From Kiloniella laminariae DSM 19542 (lineage in GTDB: Bacteria > Pseudomonadota > Alphaproteobacteria > Kiloniellales > Kiloniellaceae): a stretch of 64,000 nt of DNA. The translations under genes and the position numbers were made by a program. The notes beneath the pieces are model-generated. The model did not search any database, was not told the origin of the DNA, and was given only the letters and a program-made list of their open reading frames with translations. Positions 25,293 to 35,272 of this stretch are shown piece by piece; position 1 is the stretch's first letter, and every line of letters begins with the position of its first letter. The stretch is taken from NCBI RefSeq assembly GCF_000374005.1, contig NZ_KB893134.1:448605-512604 (forward strand). Direction: 5' to 3'.

Positions 25293-25505
25293 TTGGTCTG
25301 CCTTCAGAGAGATAGTTATTACAAGCGTTATCTGCTTTTGTGCGCGATGGCAGTTGCCATACAGGCCTGTACCCCGACGGTACAGGTGGCGGCACCAAAA
25401 GAGCCGATCACCATCAACCTCAACATCAAGCTTGATGCAGATGTCAGGGTTCGTCTGGAAGAAAAGGCGAAAGAAGATATCAACAACAATCCGAATCTGT
25501 TCTAG
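25293..25505 (+). CDS. ynbE: YnbE-like outer membrane lipoprotein
   Basis: A 70-residue lipoprotein. The start is TTG 25293, supported by GAGGA eight bases upstream; no ATG fits in frame before the signal. The hydrophobic stretch LLLCAMAVAIQAC ends in a lipobox with Cys about residue 26. The mature part (TPTVQVAAPKEPITINLNIK, ending NNPNLF) matches the YnbE pattern closely. In E. coli YnbE extends the beta sheet of YdbH at the outer membrane. Here it lies about 700 bases after ydbH because of the orphan gene, and is followed 23 bases later by ydbL. Confidence 0.86.
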   Translation: MVCLQRDSYYKRYLLLCAMAVAIQACTPTVQVAAPKEPITINLNIKLDADVRVRLEEKAKEDINNNPNLF

Positions 25506-25528
25506 GTTGTGGCGCAGGAGATATAGAT

Positions 25529-25864
25529 ATGGTTCTACATGGCATGAAAATGTTGAGAGTTTTGCTCGTCGCTTTGGCCTTCACATCAATCAGTGCCCCT
25601 TCTTGGGCGCAGGATCTGGATGCCTTGCGTAGCAGTGGCGCGGTTGGCGAACGTTTTGACGGCCTGGCTGTTGCCCGGGATGCTTCTGCGGCCAGTTTTG
25701 TTGCATCGGTTAATGCTCAGCGGTCCAAAATCTATCAGGAACGGGCCGCCAAAGAAGGTGTCCCTGCCGAGCAGGTCGGGATGGTGTATGGCAAGGAGAT
25801 CAGAGGTAAAGCTCCGGCAGGTACCTGGTTTTTGCTGCAGGATGGTTCCTGGGCGCAAAAATAG
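25529..25864 (+). CDS. ydbL: YdbL family (DUF1318) periplasmic protein
   Basis: A 111-residue protein with a signal peptide (about residues 7-27, cleavage after SWA-Q) and a DUF1318 mature domain: LDALRSSGAVGERFDGLAV, VASVNAQRSKIYQERAAKEGVP and KAPAGTWFLLQDGSWAQK. YdbL is reported in E. coli as a periplasmic factor that modulates the YdbH-YnbE interaction. ATG 25529 has AGGAGA upstream. A rho-independent terminator follows, so this is the last gene of the locus. Confidence 0.88.
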   Translation: MVLHGMKMLRVLLVALAFTSISAPSWAQDLDALRSSGAVGERFDGLAVARDASAASFVASVNAQRSKIYQERAAKEGVPAEQVGMVYGKEIRGKAPAGTWFLLQDGSWAQK

Positions 25865-26408
25865 CGTCGCGGTGATGCGGCTGATATCGTCGGGTGTCAG
25901 AATTCTGGCAGATATGATTAAGCTTAAAAGGCTCCGTTGATTGGCGGGGCCTTTTTGCTGTCGAAAATCTGAAGCTTGATGCTGCGGTGCAATATTAATC
26001 TGTGCCGATTATTCATATATATTTTCACATTGAAGAACTGGTGGAACTTATACTTAGGTGCTCCCCAGCAGTATTTTGATTCTGTCTAATATTTAAAAAA
26101 ATGTGTCGTTCGTGGCGTATAGCTTTCCTGCCTTTTCGGCCTAAATGGACTGTGAGAGGATATTTTGACCTTATTTTGAAGACATAATGGCACAGGTAAT
26201 TGGTAAAATGCCTGCATTTACCATCATTAATTCTAAGGTTAAGTATAAGTAGCCTCTTTAATAGAAATAAATGCACCTTCCCGGGTTTTATTTGTCCCTT
26301 CTGCTTTTGCAGGAAAATTCGGGGAAACAGAAAGAGTTAAGCGCAGACGACGGTTGGTCCAACTGCACTCTCTGTCTGGGTGTGATAACGGCAGTGAGGA
26401 TTAACGCA
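25865..26408. other. Gene-free region between ydbL and mtkA
   Basis: About 540 bases without a convincing gene. It begins with the ydbL terminator, then becomes AT-rich (about 25990-26270). The frame of mtkA is open back to 26271, but that part has no family match. The region should hold the mtkA promoter; I recognise no riboswitch, tRNA or repeat. Confidence 0.5.
25926..25956 (+). terminator. Rho-independent terminator after ydbL
   Basis: AAGGCTCCG (25928-25936) pairs with CGGGGCCTT (25945-25953), with one T-G wobble, around an 8-base loop and runs into T residues. It closes the ydbH-ynbE-ydbL locus. Confidence 0.85.
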
Positions 26409-27593
26409 GTGGATATTCATGAGTATCAGGCAAAGGCTCTGCTTTCCGACTTTGGGGTGAACATTCCCCAGGGTGGGTTGGCCTACAGCCCGGAACAAGC
26501 CGCCTATCGCGCCCGCGAAATTGGCGGCGACAAATGGGTGGTCAAGGCACAGATTCATTCCGGTGCCCGCGGCAAAGCCGGGGGTGTGGTCTTCTGTGAC
26601 AAGGAACAGGCGGTCTGGGATGCGGCAGACGATCTGTTGGGCAAGCGTTTGGTGACCCACCAGACCGGGCCAAAAGGCAAGGGTGTCTATCGGCTTTATG
26701 TCGAAGAGGCGACCCAGATCCGCAACGAGATTTATCTGGGTTTTGTGCTGGATCGCAGCAGCGACAGGATCCTCGTGGTTGCCTCGGCTGAAGGCGGGAT
26801 GGAGATCGAGGAGATCTCGGCGAACCGGCCGGGCTCAATCGTGCGGATGTCGGTTGAGCCTGCGGTTGGCATGCAGGCTTTTCAGGCACGGGAGATTGCT
26901 TTCTCTCTCGGTTTGCCGGGCAGTCTGATCAACCAGATGGTCAAAACCATTATGGGCTGCTATCGCGCCTTCCGTGAACTGGATGCCACGATGGTCGAGA
27001 TCAACCCGCTGGTTGTGACCGAGAACGAAGATATCATCGCGCTGGATGCGAAGATGACCTTTGACGACAACGCGCTGTTTCGTCGTCCGAATATCTCTGA
27101 ACTGCGGGACAAGTCCCAGGAGGACCCGCGGGAAACCCGGGCCGCTGACCGGGGGCTCAGTTATGTCGGGCTTGATGGCAATATCGGCTGCATGATCAAC
27201 GGTGCCGGGCTGGCCATGGCGACCATGGACATGATCAGCCATGCGGGCGGTGAGCCTGCGAATTTTCTCGATATCGGCGGTGGAGCTTCACCGGAACGGG
27301 TGGCCAAGGCTTTCAATCTGGTTCTGGCCGATGAAAACGTCCAGGCCATCCTTGTGAACATTTTTGCCGGGATCAACCGTTGTGACTGGGTCGCCCAGGG
27401 CGTGGTTCAGGCGATCGAGAAGATTGATCTCAAGATCCCTCTCGTTGTGCGTCTTTCCGGCACCAATGTCGAAGAAGGCCGTCGTATTCTGGAGCAGTGT
27501 CGCCAGAAGGTGATTACGGCGGATACTCTTGCAGAAGCAGCGGAAGCTGTGGTCGGGGCCTGGAAAAAAGCACAAGCGGGACAGAGGGGATAG
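26409..27593 (+). CDS. mtkA: Malate--CoA ligase beta subunit (malate thiokinase large subunit)
   Basis: A 394-residue ATP-grasp subunit of the succinyl-CoA synthetase superfamily. [17 protein letters not shown] is the family start, encoded here from GTG 26409 with GAGGA nine bases upstream. Later markers are [34 protein letters not shown] and [17 protein letters not shown]. The RCDWVA segment and several other blocks follow MtkA of methylotrophs rather than SucC. It makes malyl-CoA from malate, CoA and ATP, feeding malyl-CoA lyase to give glyoxylate and acetyl-CoA in the serine cycle. No other serine-cycle gene is in the window. A SucC role is less likely but cannot be excluded by eye. Confidence 0.88.
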   Translation: MDIHEYQAKALLSDFGVNIPQGGLAYSPEQAAYRAREIGGDKWVVKAQIHSGARGKAGGVVFCDKEQAVWDAADDLLGKRLVTHQTGPKGKGVYRLYVEEATQIRNEIYLGFVLDRSSDRILVVASAEGGMEIEEISANRPGSIVRMSVEPAVGMQAFQAREIAFSLGLPGSLINQMVKTIMGCYRAFRELDATMVEINPLVVTENEDIIALDAKMTFDDNALFRRPNISELRDKSQEDPRETRAADRGLSYVGLDGNIGCMINGAGLAMATMDMISHAGGEPANFLDIGGGASPERVAKAFNLVLADENVQAILVNIFAGINRCDWVAQGVVQAIEKIDLKIPLVVRLSGTNVEEGRRILEQCRQKVITADTLAEAAEAVVGAWKKAQAGQRG

Positions 27594-27597
27594 AACA

Positions 27598-28494
27598 ATG
27601 GCGATTCTGATCAACGAAAAGACCCCTGTGATCGTGCAGGGGCTGACAGGAAACATCGGCTCCTTTCACGCCAAGGAAATGATTGAATACGGCACCAATG
27701 TTGTCGGCGGAGTTACGCCGGGCAAGGGTGGGCAGATGCATCTGGGCGTTCCGGTGTTTAACTCGGTCAGCGAGGCGGTGCGGGAAACCGGGGCCGAGGC
27801 CAGCATCGTGTTTGTGCCGCCGCCCTTTGCTGCGGATTCAATTATGGAAGCTGCCGATGCCGGAATCCGGACCTGTGTGTCCATTACCGACGGTATTCCG
27901 GTGCAGGACATGATTACAGTCAAGCGCTATATGATGCGTTACAAGCGCGAGAACCGTATGTGCCTGACCGGGCCGAACTGTGCGGGAACCATCAGCCCGG
28001 GCAAGGCGATGCTGGGCATTATGCCGGGGCATATCTACAAGCCGGGCAAGGTTGGCATTATCGGACGTTCGGGCACGCTTGGCTATGAAGCGGCTTCACA
28101 GATGAAAGCCCTGGGCATTGGCATCTCGACCTCGGTCGGGATCGGGGGAGACCCGATTAACGGCAGCTCCTTCAAGGATATTCTGGAAAAATTCGAGGAA
28201 GACGACGAGACCGTCGCCGTCCTTATGATCGGTGAAATCGGCGGACCACAGGAAGCAGAGGCGGCGCAGTTCGCGAAAGAGAACATGCGCAAGCCTGTTG
28301 CAGCCTATATCGCCGGTTTGACGGCGCCCAAGGGGCGCCAGATGGGGCATGCAGGTGCGATTGTTACGGCATTTGGCGAAAGCGCAGGGGAAAAAGTAGA
28401 GATCCTGCGTCAAGCCGGTGTTCTGGTCGCACCGAACCCATCCGAAATGGGCTCGACAGTTGCCGAGCTCCTGACATCAGTCGGAGCATTCTAG
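27598..28494 (+). CDS. mtkB: Malate--CoA ligase alpha subunit (malate thiokinase small subunit)
   Basis: A 298-residue CoA-binding subunit. It has VQGLTGNIGSFHAKEMIEYGTNVVGGVTPGKGG at the N-terminus, PNCAGTISPGKAMLGIMPGHIY in the middle and MGHAGAIVTAFG near the end, where the phosphohistidine of the family lies (GHAG). The overall pattern is that of MtkB. It starts four bases after the mtkA stop with AGAGGGG upstream and forms the heterotetramer with MtkA. A strong terminator follows. In this organism the pair could join C1 units from betaine demethylation to a serine cycle, but that is inference. Confidence 0.88.
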   Translation: MAILINEKTPVIVQGLTGNIGSFHAKEMIEYGTNVVGGVTPGKGGQMHLGVPVFNSVSEAVRETGAEASIVFVPPPFAADSIMEAADAGIRTCVSITDGIPVQDMITVKRYMMRYKRENRMCLTGPNCAGTISPGKAMLGIMPGHIYKPGKVGIIGRSGTLGYEAASQMKALGIGISTSVGIGGDPINGSSFKDILEKFEEDDETVAVLMIGEIGGPQEAEAAQFAKENMRKPVAAYIAGLTAPKGRQMGHAGAIVTAFGESAGEKVEILRQAGVLVAPNPSEMGSTVAELLTSVGAF

Positions 28495-28532
28495 CTTTAA
28501 TTGATGTTCTTTTAGTCTGGGGAAATAACTCG

Positions 28533-28565
28533 GGGCGTGTGGCAGGTTCACACGCCCATTTTTCT
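28533..28565 (+). terminator. Rho-independent terminator after mtkB
   Basis: GGGCGTGTG (28533-28541) pairs perfectly with CACACGCCC (28549-28557) around a 7-base loop, followed by ATTTTTCTTTT. It ends the mtkAB transcript. Confidence 0.92.
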
Positions 28566-28715
28566 TTTGGGCCCGTTGCCGCTTCTGGACATCTCAAGGG
28601 CAGGGTTCCCCGGAATTGTGACAGGACACGATAATTACTGACATAACGCTGTAATGCTTCTGTGCTCTTCCTGGAGGTTGTGACGTCCAATAAAAGACTA
28701 CAAAGGGGTGCCGAA

Positions 28716-30311
28716 ATGAAGGCGATAGAGGTAGAAATCAAATTGTTGTTCCAGCCGGAAGAGCTGGTTGTATTCCGTCGCTCGCCTTTTCTAAAAGATA
28801 TAACGCTTGGCAAGGCAACGCTTCATCGCCTTCTGACTCGCTATTTTGATACAGCAGATCATACGCTGAAAGAGACAAAAATGACCCTGCGGGTTCGGCG
28901 CGAAAACGGGCAATGGGTCCAGACCCTCAAAAGCAAGGATGCAGATGGCGGAATTGTAAAGCAGCGGGCAGAGTTCACCGTACCAGCTGTTGCCGGGGAG
29001 CCAGACCTAGAGTTGATTGATGACAGAAAGTTGCGGTCAAAACTGGAAGGTGTGCTTCAGGGACAGCCGTTGGAGGAAATCTGTGTTTCAGATATCCGCC
29101 GCGTACATCGCTTGATTCAATACCGGGACAGTAAAATAGAAATGGCGATTGATACCGGGAATATCCGAGCAAAAGAGAAGAGCGAGGAAGTTTCTGAAAT
29201 CGAGTTGGAGCTTCTCGAGGGAAGCGCTGAGGACATGCTTGATTTTGTCTCTTTGCTGCAGGAACACTGCAGCTTTGCAATTGGCACCAATTCCAAAGCC
29301 AGCCGGGGATTCGATCTGGCGCGTCACGGGCATGGAATTGAAGAAGGGCATGCTGATCTGCAGCGGGAGGTCAGCTTTAAAAAAGGCACGCCGGGATGGG
29401 CCGTGGTCCAGGAAGCTGTTCTGTCCGGGATCAAACAGTTGCTCGAAAGTATTTCCCGACTTCATGGCCCGGAGAGCCAGCAGGCGACCGAGGGTGTTTT
29501 TGTTGCGCTGTCCCGACTGGTGGTCGGGGTCATCGTTCTGAAAGATCTCTTCCCGAAAGAGGTCAGGAAGAAGGCCTTGAAACGGGATCTGCTCTGGTTG
29601 TGTAAGCTTGCCGGTTCTGTCCGGGATCTTGATTACCTGATTGACAAAAGACTGCTGCCCTTGTCGGCAGAGAATACCACTTGTGTCGAGCTTCCCCGCT
29701 TAATTGGGCTGGCAGGTGATCGTCGTGATCAGCTCCTGCGTGAACTCTCTGTAGCTGCGACCTCAAGCCGCTTTATTGAACTGGTTATCGCGCTTGAAAA
29801 ACTGTTGGTGATCAGGGAAGGATCCCGGGAAGGGCAGCAGAAAATCAGCAAAACCTATGGCGGAATTTTGGGGGATCGACGGGCTGAAATTCTTTATGCG
29901 GTGCCAGGTGATGTTGCTCTGCTTGGCAGTGATATGCGCGATGCGATGCGGCAGGATGTTCAGTATCTGCGCTATTGTGCCGAGTTTTTTCAGCGCCTGT
30001 GGTCGAAGAAAGACGAAAATGCCTTTTTACGACGGTGTCGCAAGCTGGAGAAAAACCTGGATCTGTTCCACTCCCGCGAAACGCTTGCTCAACTAAAGCA
30101 GAGCTTGGAAAGTCTCATTCATGGTGATGCTGCTGAAGCGGCCCAATCTGACGGGATGGCGACTGCAACCCTGGACAGAGATGGCCTTGTGTTGAGCGAG
30201 GCCCTTCACCTGGCTGAGAAAAGCTACAAAGTGACACGTAAAAAAGACATGGCATCTCTTGATAAGGCTTGGCGCAAGTTTTCGACCTGTGAGCCTTTCT
30301 GGAAAGATTAA
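28716..30311 (+). CDS. CYTH-CHAD protein, probable inorganic triphosphatase
   Basis: A 531-residue two-domain protein. Residues 1-200 form the CYTH triphosphate tunnel domain, with the signature ExExK as EVEIK at 5-9, LTRYFDTAD, TLRVRRENGQWVQTLK and the late VSEIELELLEG. Residues about 230-510 are a helical CHAD domain, a fold that binds inorganic polyphosphate. Such proteins hydrolyse inorganic triphosphate (YgiF type). ATG 28716 has AAAGGGG upstream. The polyphosphate kinase gene follows after about 200 bases, consistent with a joint role in polyphosphate handling. Confidence 0.9.
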   Translation: MKAIEVEIKLLFQPEELVVFRRSPFLKDITLGKATLHRLLTRYFDTADHTLKETKMTLRVRRENGQWVQTLKSKDADGGIVKQRAEFTVPAVAGEPDLELIDDRKLRSKLEGVLQGQPLEEICVSDIRRVHRLIQYRDSKIEMAIDTGNIRAKEKSEEVSEIELELLEGSAEDMLDFVSLLQEHCSFAIGTNSKASRGFDLARHGHGIEEGHADLQREVSFKKGTPGWAVVQEAVLSGIKQLLESISRLHGPESQQATEGVFVALSRLVVGVIVLKDLFPKEVRKKALKRDLLWLCKLAGSVRDLDYLIDKRLLPLSAENTTCVELPRLIGLAGDRRDQLLRELSVAATSSRFIELVIALEKLLVIREGSREGQQKISKTYGGILGDRRAEILYAVPGDVALLGSDMRDAMRQDVQYLRYCAEFFQRLWSKKDENAFLRRCRKLEKNLDLFHSRETLAQLKQSLESLIHGDAAEAAQSDGMATATLDRDGLVLSEALHLAEKSYKVTRKKDMASLDKAWRKFSTCEPFWKD

Positions 30312-30529
30312 TCCGGATTTTTAGATACCCATCAAAAGAGGACGCAAGGAAAAGTTCATTTTCCGTGCTTTTCGATCTCCAGGACAGTCATTCTGACTTG
30401 AGAGTTACATAAAAGCGCAACGTGAGGCTGCTATGGATTTTAGGGCCGGGAGTTTTGTTTCTACCTTCAGCGGAGGGTGAAATGAAAAGTTCCTGGCCCT
30501 AATTATTTGATAATGTGCCTGGCGGAAAA

Positions 30530-32743
30530 ATGACCAATCAAATGACAGTTAACCTGCTTGAAGCCCCTGTGTTCCCAAAGGGGGCAAAGCAGGGCAGCTA
30601 TGAAGAGGTGACGGAGCGCCCGGCTGCTGGCAAGTGGGTGGAAAACAAAGATCCGCGGCGCTTTATTAACCGCGAACTGTCTTGGCTTGCCTTTAATTCG
30701 CGTGTTCTGGAAGAGGCCAGTAATCGGCAGCACCCTCTGTTGGAACGCCTGCGTTTTGTTTCGATCTCGGCCAATAATCTCGATGAATTTTACATGGTGC
30801 GTGCGGCAGGCCTGAAAGGGCAGGTCGCTGCCGGGGTTACCAAACTCAGTCTCGATGGCCTGACACCGGAAGAACAGCTGATCGCGATCTCCCGGGATGC
30901 ACGGGCTTTGATGGAAGAGCAGCAGAAAGTGTTGCTTGAAATTCTCGCGAACCTGCGGGAAGAGGGGGTGTTCCTGCTTGAGCAGGACGAGTTGACGGAG
31001 CCTGAGAAAGTCTGGCTGGGCGAATGGTTCAAGACCCAGGTCTATCCCGCACTGACACCCCTGGCTGTCGATCCGGCTCATCCTTTCCCCTTTATTCCGA
31101 ACAAGGGGCTGGTTCTGGCACTGGAACTTCTGCGCTCGAAAGACAGCCATCTTCATAACGGTTTGATCCCGATCCCGCACAACATTAAACGTTTTATCAA
31201 GTTGCCGGGGGAGGGTTGCCGCTTTATTGCGCTGGAAACCGTGATCCGGCTGTTTTTTGATAAGATTTTCCCCGGCTTTGAGCTTTTAGGAGATGGTCTT
31301 TTCCGGATTATCCGGGATTCGGATGTTGAGGTTGATGAGGAGGCGGAAGATCTGGTCCGGACCTTTGAAAGCATGCTGCGCCGCCGCCGCAGGGGATCGG
31401 TTATTCGCTTGCAGCTACATTCAAGAATGCCGGAAAGCCTACGGAATTTTGTTAGCAAACAGCTTCATGCCGAGGAAACAGACGTCTTTGTTCTGGACGG
31501 CATGCTGGGTCTTTCTGATGTTTCCCAGATGATCATGTCAACCCGGCATGACCTGCTGTTTGAAAGCTACACGCCCCGTTTTCCCGAGCGGATCAAGGAT
31601 TTTGGCGGCGACTGTTTCGCGGCAATCCGGGCCAAGGATTTTATTGTTCATCATCCCTATGAAAGCTTTGATGTCGTCGTTCAGTTTCTCAAGCAGGCGG
31701 CACATGACCCGAATGTCATTGCGATCAAGCAGACACTTTATCGGACCTCAAGCCAATCGCCCATTGTCAGGGCCCTGATTGATGCGGCGGAAGCAGGGAA
31801 ATCGGTTACGGCCCTGGTTGAGTTGAAGGCGCGTTTCGATGAGGCGGCGAACATTCGTTGGGCCCGTGATCTTGAGCGAGCAGGGGTGCAGGTGGTTTAT
31901 GGTTTTGTTGATCTGAAAACCCATTCCAAAATTTCGATGGTGGTTCGGGATGAAGAAGAGGGCCTGCGTACCTATGTTCATTTTGGAACAGGCAATTACC
32001 ATCCAATCACAGCCAGGATCTATACAGATCTGAGTTTCTTTACCTGTGATCCGGCCCTGGCGAGAGATGCCAGTTGTCTTTTTAACTATACAACGGGCTA
32101 TGCCGCGCCGGTGGGGATGGAAAAGCTGGAATTTGCCCCGGATACCCTGCGCCCCCGGATCATGACCGAAATTGCGGCAGAAATTGCCAGTGCCAAAGCA
32201 GGGAAGCCCGCGGCGATCTGGATCAAGGTCAACAGCTTGGTCGATCCGGCAATTATTGACGGTTTATATGAAGCAAGTGCCGCTGGTGTTGAGGTCCAGA
32301 TTGTTGCACGGGGGATCTGTTGCCTCAGAGCCGGAGTGCCGGGGCTTTCAGAAAATATCCATGTGCGAAGTGTTGTCGGCCGCTTTCTGGAGCACAGCCG
32401 GATCTTCTGTTTTGGCAATGGCGATGCTCTGCCCTCGACAAAGGCCAAGGTCTATATCTCGTCGGCTGATCTGATGCCACGCAATCTTGATCGGCGGGTT
32501 GAAACCATGGTGCCGATTGAAAATGAAACCGTTAAACGCCAGATTCTGGATCAGGTCATGTATGCCAATCTGCACGATGAGGCGCAAAGCTGGATCATGC
32601 AGCCTGATGGTTCGTTCAAACGGGTTGAACCCGCAGGGCAGGGCTTTAGTGCCCATCGTTTCTTTATGACCAACCCGAGCCTTTCAGGGCGTGGCAAGGC
32701 CTTGAGAAAAGCCATGACCAAACGCCGAAGCAAAATGCCATAG
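30530..32743 (+). CDS. ppk1: Polyphosphate kinase 1
   Basis: A 737-residue PPK1, which polymerises the gamma-phosphate of ATP into polyphosphate. The four-domain layout is complete: [20 protein letters not shown] (N domain), the head domain, and two phospholipase-D-like C-terminal domains with [26 protein letters not shown], the [22 protein letters not shown] block and a second [10 protein letters not shown] motif. These carry the phosphorylated His and its partner. ATG 30530 is preferred over a GTG 15 bases earlier. It follows the CYTH-CHAD gene and converges on glpK. I see no clear Pho box upstream. Confidence 0.95.
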   Translation: MTNQMTVNLLEAPVFPKGAKQGSYEEVTERPAAGKWVENKDPRRFINRELSWLAFNSRVLEEASNRQHPLLERLRFVSISANNLDEFYMVRAAGLKGQVAAGVTKLSLDGLTPEEQLIAISRDARALMEEQQKVLLEILANLREEGVFLLEQDELTEPEKVWLGEWFKTQVYPALTPLAVDPAHPFPFIPNKGLVLALELLRSKDSHLHNGLIPIPHNIKRFIKLPGEGCRFIALETVIRLFFDKIFPGFELLGDGLFRIIRDSDVEVDEEAEDLVRTFESMLRRRRRGSVIRLQLHSRMPESLRNFVSKQLHAEETDVFVLDGMLGLSDVSQMIMSTRHDLLFESYTPRFPERIKDFGGDCFAAIRAKDFIVHHPYESFDVVVQFLKQAAHDPNVIAIKQTLYRTSSQSPIVRALIDAAEAGKSVTALVELKARFDEAANIRWARDLERAGVQVVYGFVDLKTHSKISMVVRDEEEGLRTYVHFGTGNYHPITARIYTDLSFFTCDPALARDASCLFNYTTGYAAPVGMEKLEFAPDTLRPRIMTEIAAEIASAKAGKPAAIWIKVNSLVDPAIIDGLYEASAAGVEVQIVARGICCLRAGVPGLSENIHVRSVVGRFLEHSRIFCFGNGDALPSTKAKVYISSADLMPRNLDRRVETMVPIENETVKRQILDQVMYANLHDEAQSWIMQPDGSFKRVEPAGQGFSAHRFFMTNPSLSGRGKALRKAMTKRRSKMP

Positions 32744-32770
32744 GTTTTTCCCCAGGGCAGGATGCCTGAG

Positions 32771-32794
32771 CAAAGTTCTTCGCAAAGTTCTTCG
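32771..32794. repeat. Tandem 12-base repeat between ppk1 and glpK
   Basis: CAAAGTTCTTCG occurs twice in tandem (32771-32782 and 32783-32794) between the convergent stops of ppk1 and glpK. Flanking TGCCT and AGGCA could pair across it. Function unclear. Confidence 0.6.
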
Positions 32795-32803
32795 AGGCAG
32801 GGA

Positions 32804-34291
32804 TTATTTCCTCTGGGTACGTTGAATCGCCAGATCCCATCCCGAGAGGTTGTGTTCTCTGGTGTCGGCAGACATTTCAGGGACAAAGCGTCTTTGCAGA
32901 TGCCAGTTCTGCTTGATGTCTTCCAGTGATTCGTAGATGCCGTGCTGCAATCCGGCGAGGTAGGCCGCACCGAGAGCGGTTGTCTCGCTGACCTCCGGGC
33001 GATCGACAGAGAGATTGAGTGTGTCGGCCAGAAACTGTAGCAGCCAGTCGTTGGAAACCATGCCGCCATCAACCCGCAGTTCTTTCGGCGTAAGCCCGTC
33101 ATCGGCCATGGCCTGGAAGAGATCGCGGGTCTGATAACAGACGGCCTCAAGTGTTGCCCTGACAATTTCGGCCGGGCCACTGTCCCGGGTCAGTCCAAAG
33201 ATTGCGCCACGGGCATGAGGATCCCAATAGGGCGCGCCAAGTCCGGTAAAGGCAGGAACCAGATAAACTCCCTTGTTATCGTTGAGGGAACTTGCAAGCG
33301 CTTCGGTTTCTGCTGCGGATTTGATGATTTTTAGGCCATCACGGAGCCACTGTACCGCCGCACCGGAAACAAAGATTGCCCCTTCCAGCGCATAGGAGGT
33401 CTGGCCTTTGACGCGATAGCCGATTGTCGTTAGAAGACGATTTTTTGAGGCCAGTGGCTTGTTGCCCGTATTCAGCAGAACAAAGCAGCCGGTGCCATAG
33501 GTGCTTTTGATTGACCCCGGTTCAAAGCAGGTCTGACCGAAGCTGGCGGCCTGCTGATCTCCGGCGATGCCTTCTACCGGGATCGGAGTGCCAAAAATCT
33601 CAGGAGCGGTCTGGCCAAAGTCTGCAGCAGAGTCTTTGACTTCCGGTAAAATCGAAGCCGGGATGTTGAACAGGGCAAGCAGTTCTGCATCCCAGGTCAG
33701 CTTGTGGATGTCAAAGATCATGGTGCGGGAGGCGTTGGTCACATCTGTTGCATGAACTGCTCCTCCGGTCAGGTGCCATAACAGGAAGGAGTCTACCGTG
33801 CCGAAAGCCAGTTCTCCCTTTTCTGCCCTGGTCCGGGCTCCTTCAACATTGTCGAGAATCCAGGCGATCTTGGTGGCGGAAAAATAGGGGTCAAGGAGCA
33901 GACCGGTACGGGCCGTGACCAGCTCCTCGTGTCCGGAAGCTTTGAGTTCCGAGCAATAATCTGCTGTTCTGCGATCCTGCCAGACAATGGCGTTGTAAAC
34001 CGGTTTTCCAGTGGTGCGGTCCCAGACAATGGTGGTTTCACGCTGGTTGGTAATGCCAATGGTCGCAACCCTTGCGCCTTTTGCGGTCGCCTCATCGAGA
34101 GCCGCGCGGCTGACGGCCAGTGTGGAGGACCAGATGGTTTCAGGATCGTGTTCAACCCAGCCATCATCAGGATAAATCTGGGGGAATTCCTGCTGGGCCT
34201 TGGTCAGGCTTATGCCGCTTGTGTCGAAGACAATAGCGCGGCTGCTGGTGGTGCCCTGGTCGATGGAAAGGATGTACTTTTTGTCACTCAT
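32804..34291 (-). CDS. glpK: Glycerol kinase
   Basis: A 495-residue FGGY-family kinase making glycerol 3-phosphate from glycerol and ATP. Conserved parts are [18 protein letters not shown] at the N-terminus, [16 protein letters not shown], the substrate region [29 protein letters not shown]-like sequence near 240, and [11 protein letters not shown] to [13 protein letters not shown]. It is transcribed divergently from glpR, with a perfect 12-bp inverted repeat 25 bases upstream of its start that is a likely GlpR operator. GlpD, which uses its product, is about 4.6 kb away. Confidence 0.97.
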   Translation of the reverse strand: MSDKKYILSIDQGTTSSRAIVFDTSGISLTKAQQEFPQIYPDDGWVEHDPETIWSSTLAVSRAALDEATAKGARVATIGITNQRETTIVWDRTTGKPVYNAIVWQDRRTADYCSELKASGHEELVTARTGLLLDPYFSATKIAWILDNVEGARTRAEKGELAFGTVDSFLLWHLTGGAVHATDVTNASRTMIFDIHKLTWDAELLALFNIPASILPEVKDSAADFGQTAPEIFGTPIPVEGIAGDQQAASFGQTCFEPGSIKSTYGTGCFVLLNTGNKPLASKNRLLTTIGYRVKGQTSYALEGAIFVSGAAVQWLRDGLKIIKSAAETEALASSLNDNKGVYLVPAFTGLGAPYWDPHARGAIFGLTRDSGPAEIVRATLEAVCYQTRDLFQAMADDGLTPKELRVDGGMVSNDWLLQFLADTLNLSVDRPEVSETTALGAAYLAGLQHGIYESLEDIKQNWHLQRRFVPEMSADTREHNLSGWDLAIQRTQRK

Positions 34292-34316
34292 TAACTCTAC
34301 CCCTTGGATTTTCAGC

Positions 34317-34348
34317 TTTACTTTCGTATGTTCGTTTACGAAAGTAAA
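34317..34348. promoter_or_regulatory. GlpR-like operator in the glpK-glpR divergent region
   Basis: TTTACTTTCGTA (34317-34328) and TACGAAAGTAAA (34337-34348) form a perfect 12-bp inverted repeat with an 8-base spacer; a smaller TTCG-TTTA-CGAA repeat lies inside it. The TTCG/CGAA elements suit DeoR-family GlpR operators. It lies 26 bases before the glpK start, suited to repress glpK without glycerol 3-phosphate. Confidence 0.7.
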
Positions 34349-34420
34349 GTGAACATCGGTTTCTTTTTGACAGGAAATCGGTAAAAAGAGAAATCATGAT
34401 GTTCCCCTGTTGTTATAAAC

Positions 34421-34440
34421 AGGCGCAATCAGGCGCAATC
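34421..34440. repeat. Tandem 10-base repeat upstream of glpR
   Basis: AGGCGCAATC is repeated twice without a gap (34421-34430, 34431-34440), 41 bases before the glpR start. It could be a regulatory site or a slippage duplication. Confidence 0.55.
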
Positions 34441-34480
34441 AGACGGGGGATATCAGGATCAATCTGAAAGAGGATGGCAG

Positions 34481-35272
34481 ATGAATCTCAATAGTCTCAG
34501 TCGGCGGCAGCGCCAGATCCTTAAGCTGGCAAAGGATCAGGGGTTTGTGTCAATCGACGCCATGGCTCAGGATTTTGCTGTCACAACCCAGACCATTCGC
34601 CGTGATATTAACGAGCTTTGCGAAGCAAAGTTTCTCAATCGTTTCCATGGCGGCGCAAGCTTCAGTTCTTCGGTTCTTAATCTTGACTACAACCAGCGCA
34701 AAACCATCAATGCCGAAGAAAAAGAAGGGATTGCCCAGCTTGTGGCACAGGAAATCCCAGACAATGCTTCGCTCTTTATCAACATGGGAACAACCAATGA
34801 GTCAGTTGCCCAGGCCCTGATGCGTCACTCGGGCTTGCGCGTGATTACCAACAGCCTCAGCGTTGCTCATATCATGAGTCCGAATCCTAGTTTCGAGGTG
34901 ATCGTGGCTGGTGGAGTGGTCCGCAGCCTTGATCGCAGCATCATTGGTGAGGCGACGATTGATTTCTTCCGCCAGTTCCGGGCCGATTACGGAGTTATTG
35001 CCGTCGGCGGAATTGATGAGGATGGAAGCCTGCTTGATTATAACTACGGCGGTGTTCGGGTTTCGCAGGCGATTATCGAAAATGCCCGCCATACTCTGCT
35101 GGTCGCGGATAGCAGCAAATTTGGCCGTAATGCGCTGGTCCGGCTTGGGCATCTGTCGCAAATTGATACCCTGGTTACGGATTGTTTGCCCAAAGGGCCT
35201 CTTGCTGCTGTCGTTAAGTCGCTGGAAATTGAGGTTCTTACGAAACCAAAGGCTCCCCAACCAAAAGACTGA
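34481..35272 (+). CDS. glpR: DeoR-family glycerol 3-phosphate regulon repressor
   Basis: A 263-residue DeoR-type regulator. The N-terminal helix-turn-helix spans about residues 5-55 (RRQRQILKLAKDQGFVSIDAMAQDFAVTTQTIRRDINEL). The sugar-phosphate-binding DeoRC domain follows, with FINMGTTNESVAQAL, the VVAGGVVRSLDRSIIGEAT block and GGIDEDGSLLDYNYGGVRVSQAIIENA. Position next to glpK and near glpD marks it as GlpR, which releases DNA on binding glycerol 3-phosphate. A purine-rich AAAGAGG precedes ATG 34481. Confidence 0.92.
   Translation: MNLNSLSRRQRQILKLAKDQGFVSIDAMAQDFAVTTQTIRRDINELCEAKFLNRFHGGASFSSSVLNLDYNQRKTINAEEKEGIAQLVAQEIPDNASLFINMGTTNESVAQALMRHSGLRVITNSLSVAHIMSPNPSFEVIVAGGVVRSLDRSIIGEATIDFFRQFRADYGVIAVGGIDEDGSLLDYNYGGVRVSQAIIENARHTLLVADSSKFGRNALVRLGHLSQIDTLVTDCLPKGPLAAVVKSLEIEVLTKPKAPQPKD

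Noticed and set aside
25126-25632. Plus-strand frame of up to 168 codons overlapping ynbE and ydbL
   Set aside because: It overlaps two recognised small genes in another frame and has a basic, low-complexity translation typical of a shadow frame.
26025-26276. Minus-strand frame of 83 codons in the ydbL-mtkA gap
   Set aside because: AT-rich region, no family pattern and no ribosome binding site; most likely chance.
26271-26408. N-terminal extension of mtkA from 26271
   Set aside because: The family begins at [12 protein letters not shown] 26409 has a good ribosome binding site and the upstream residues are not family-like.
30390-30425. Possible Pho box upstream of ppk1
   Set aside because: Only one half-site-like CAGTCAT is present; the second half and 11-base spacing do not fit.
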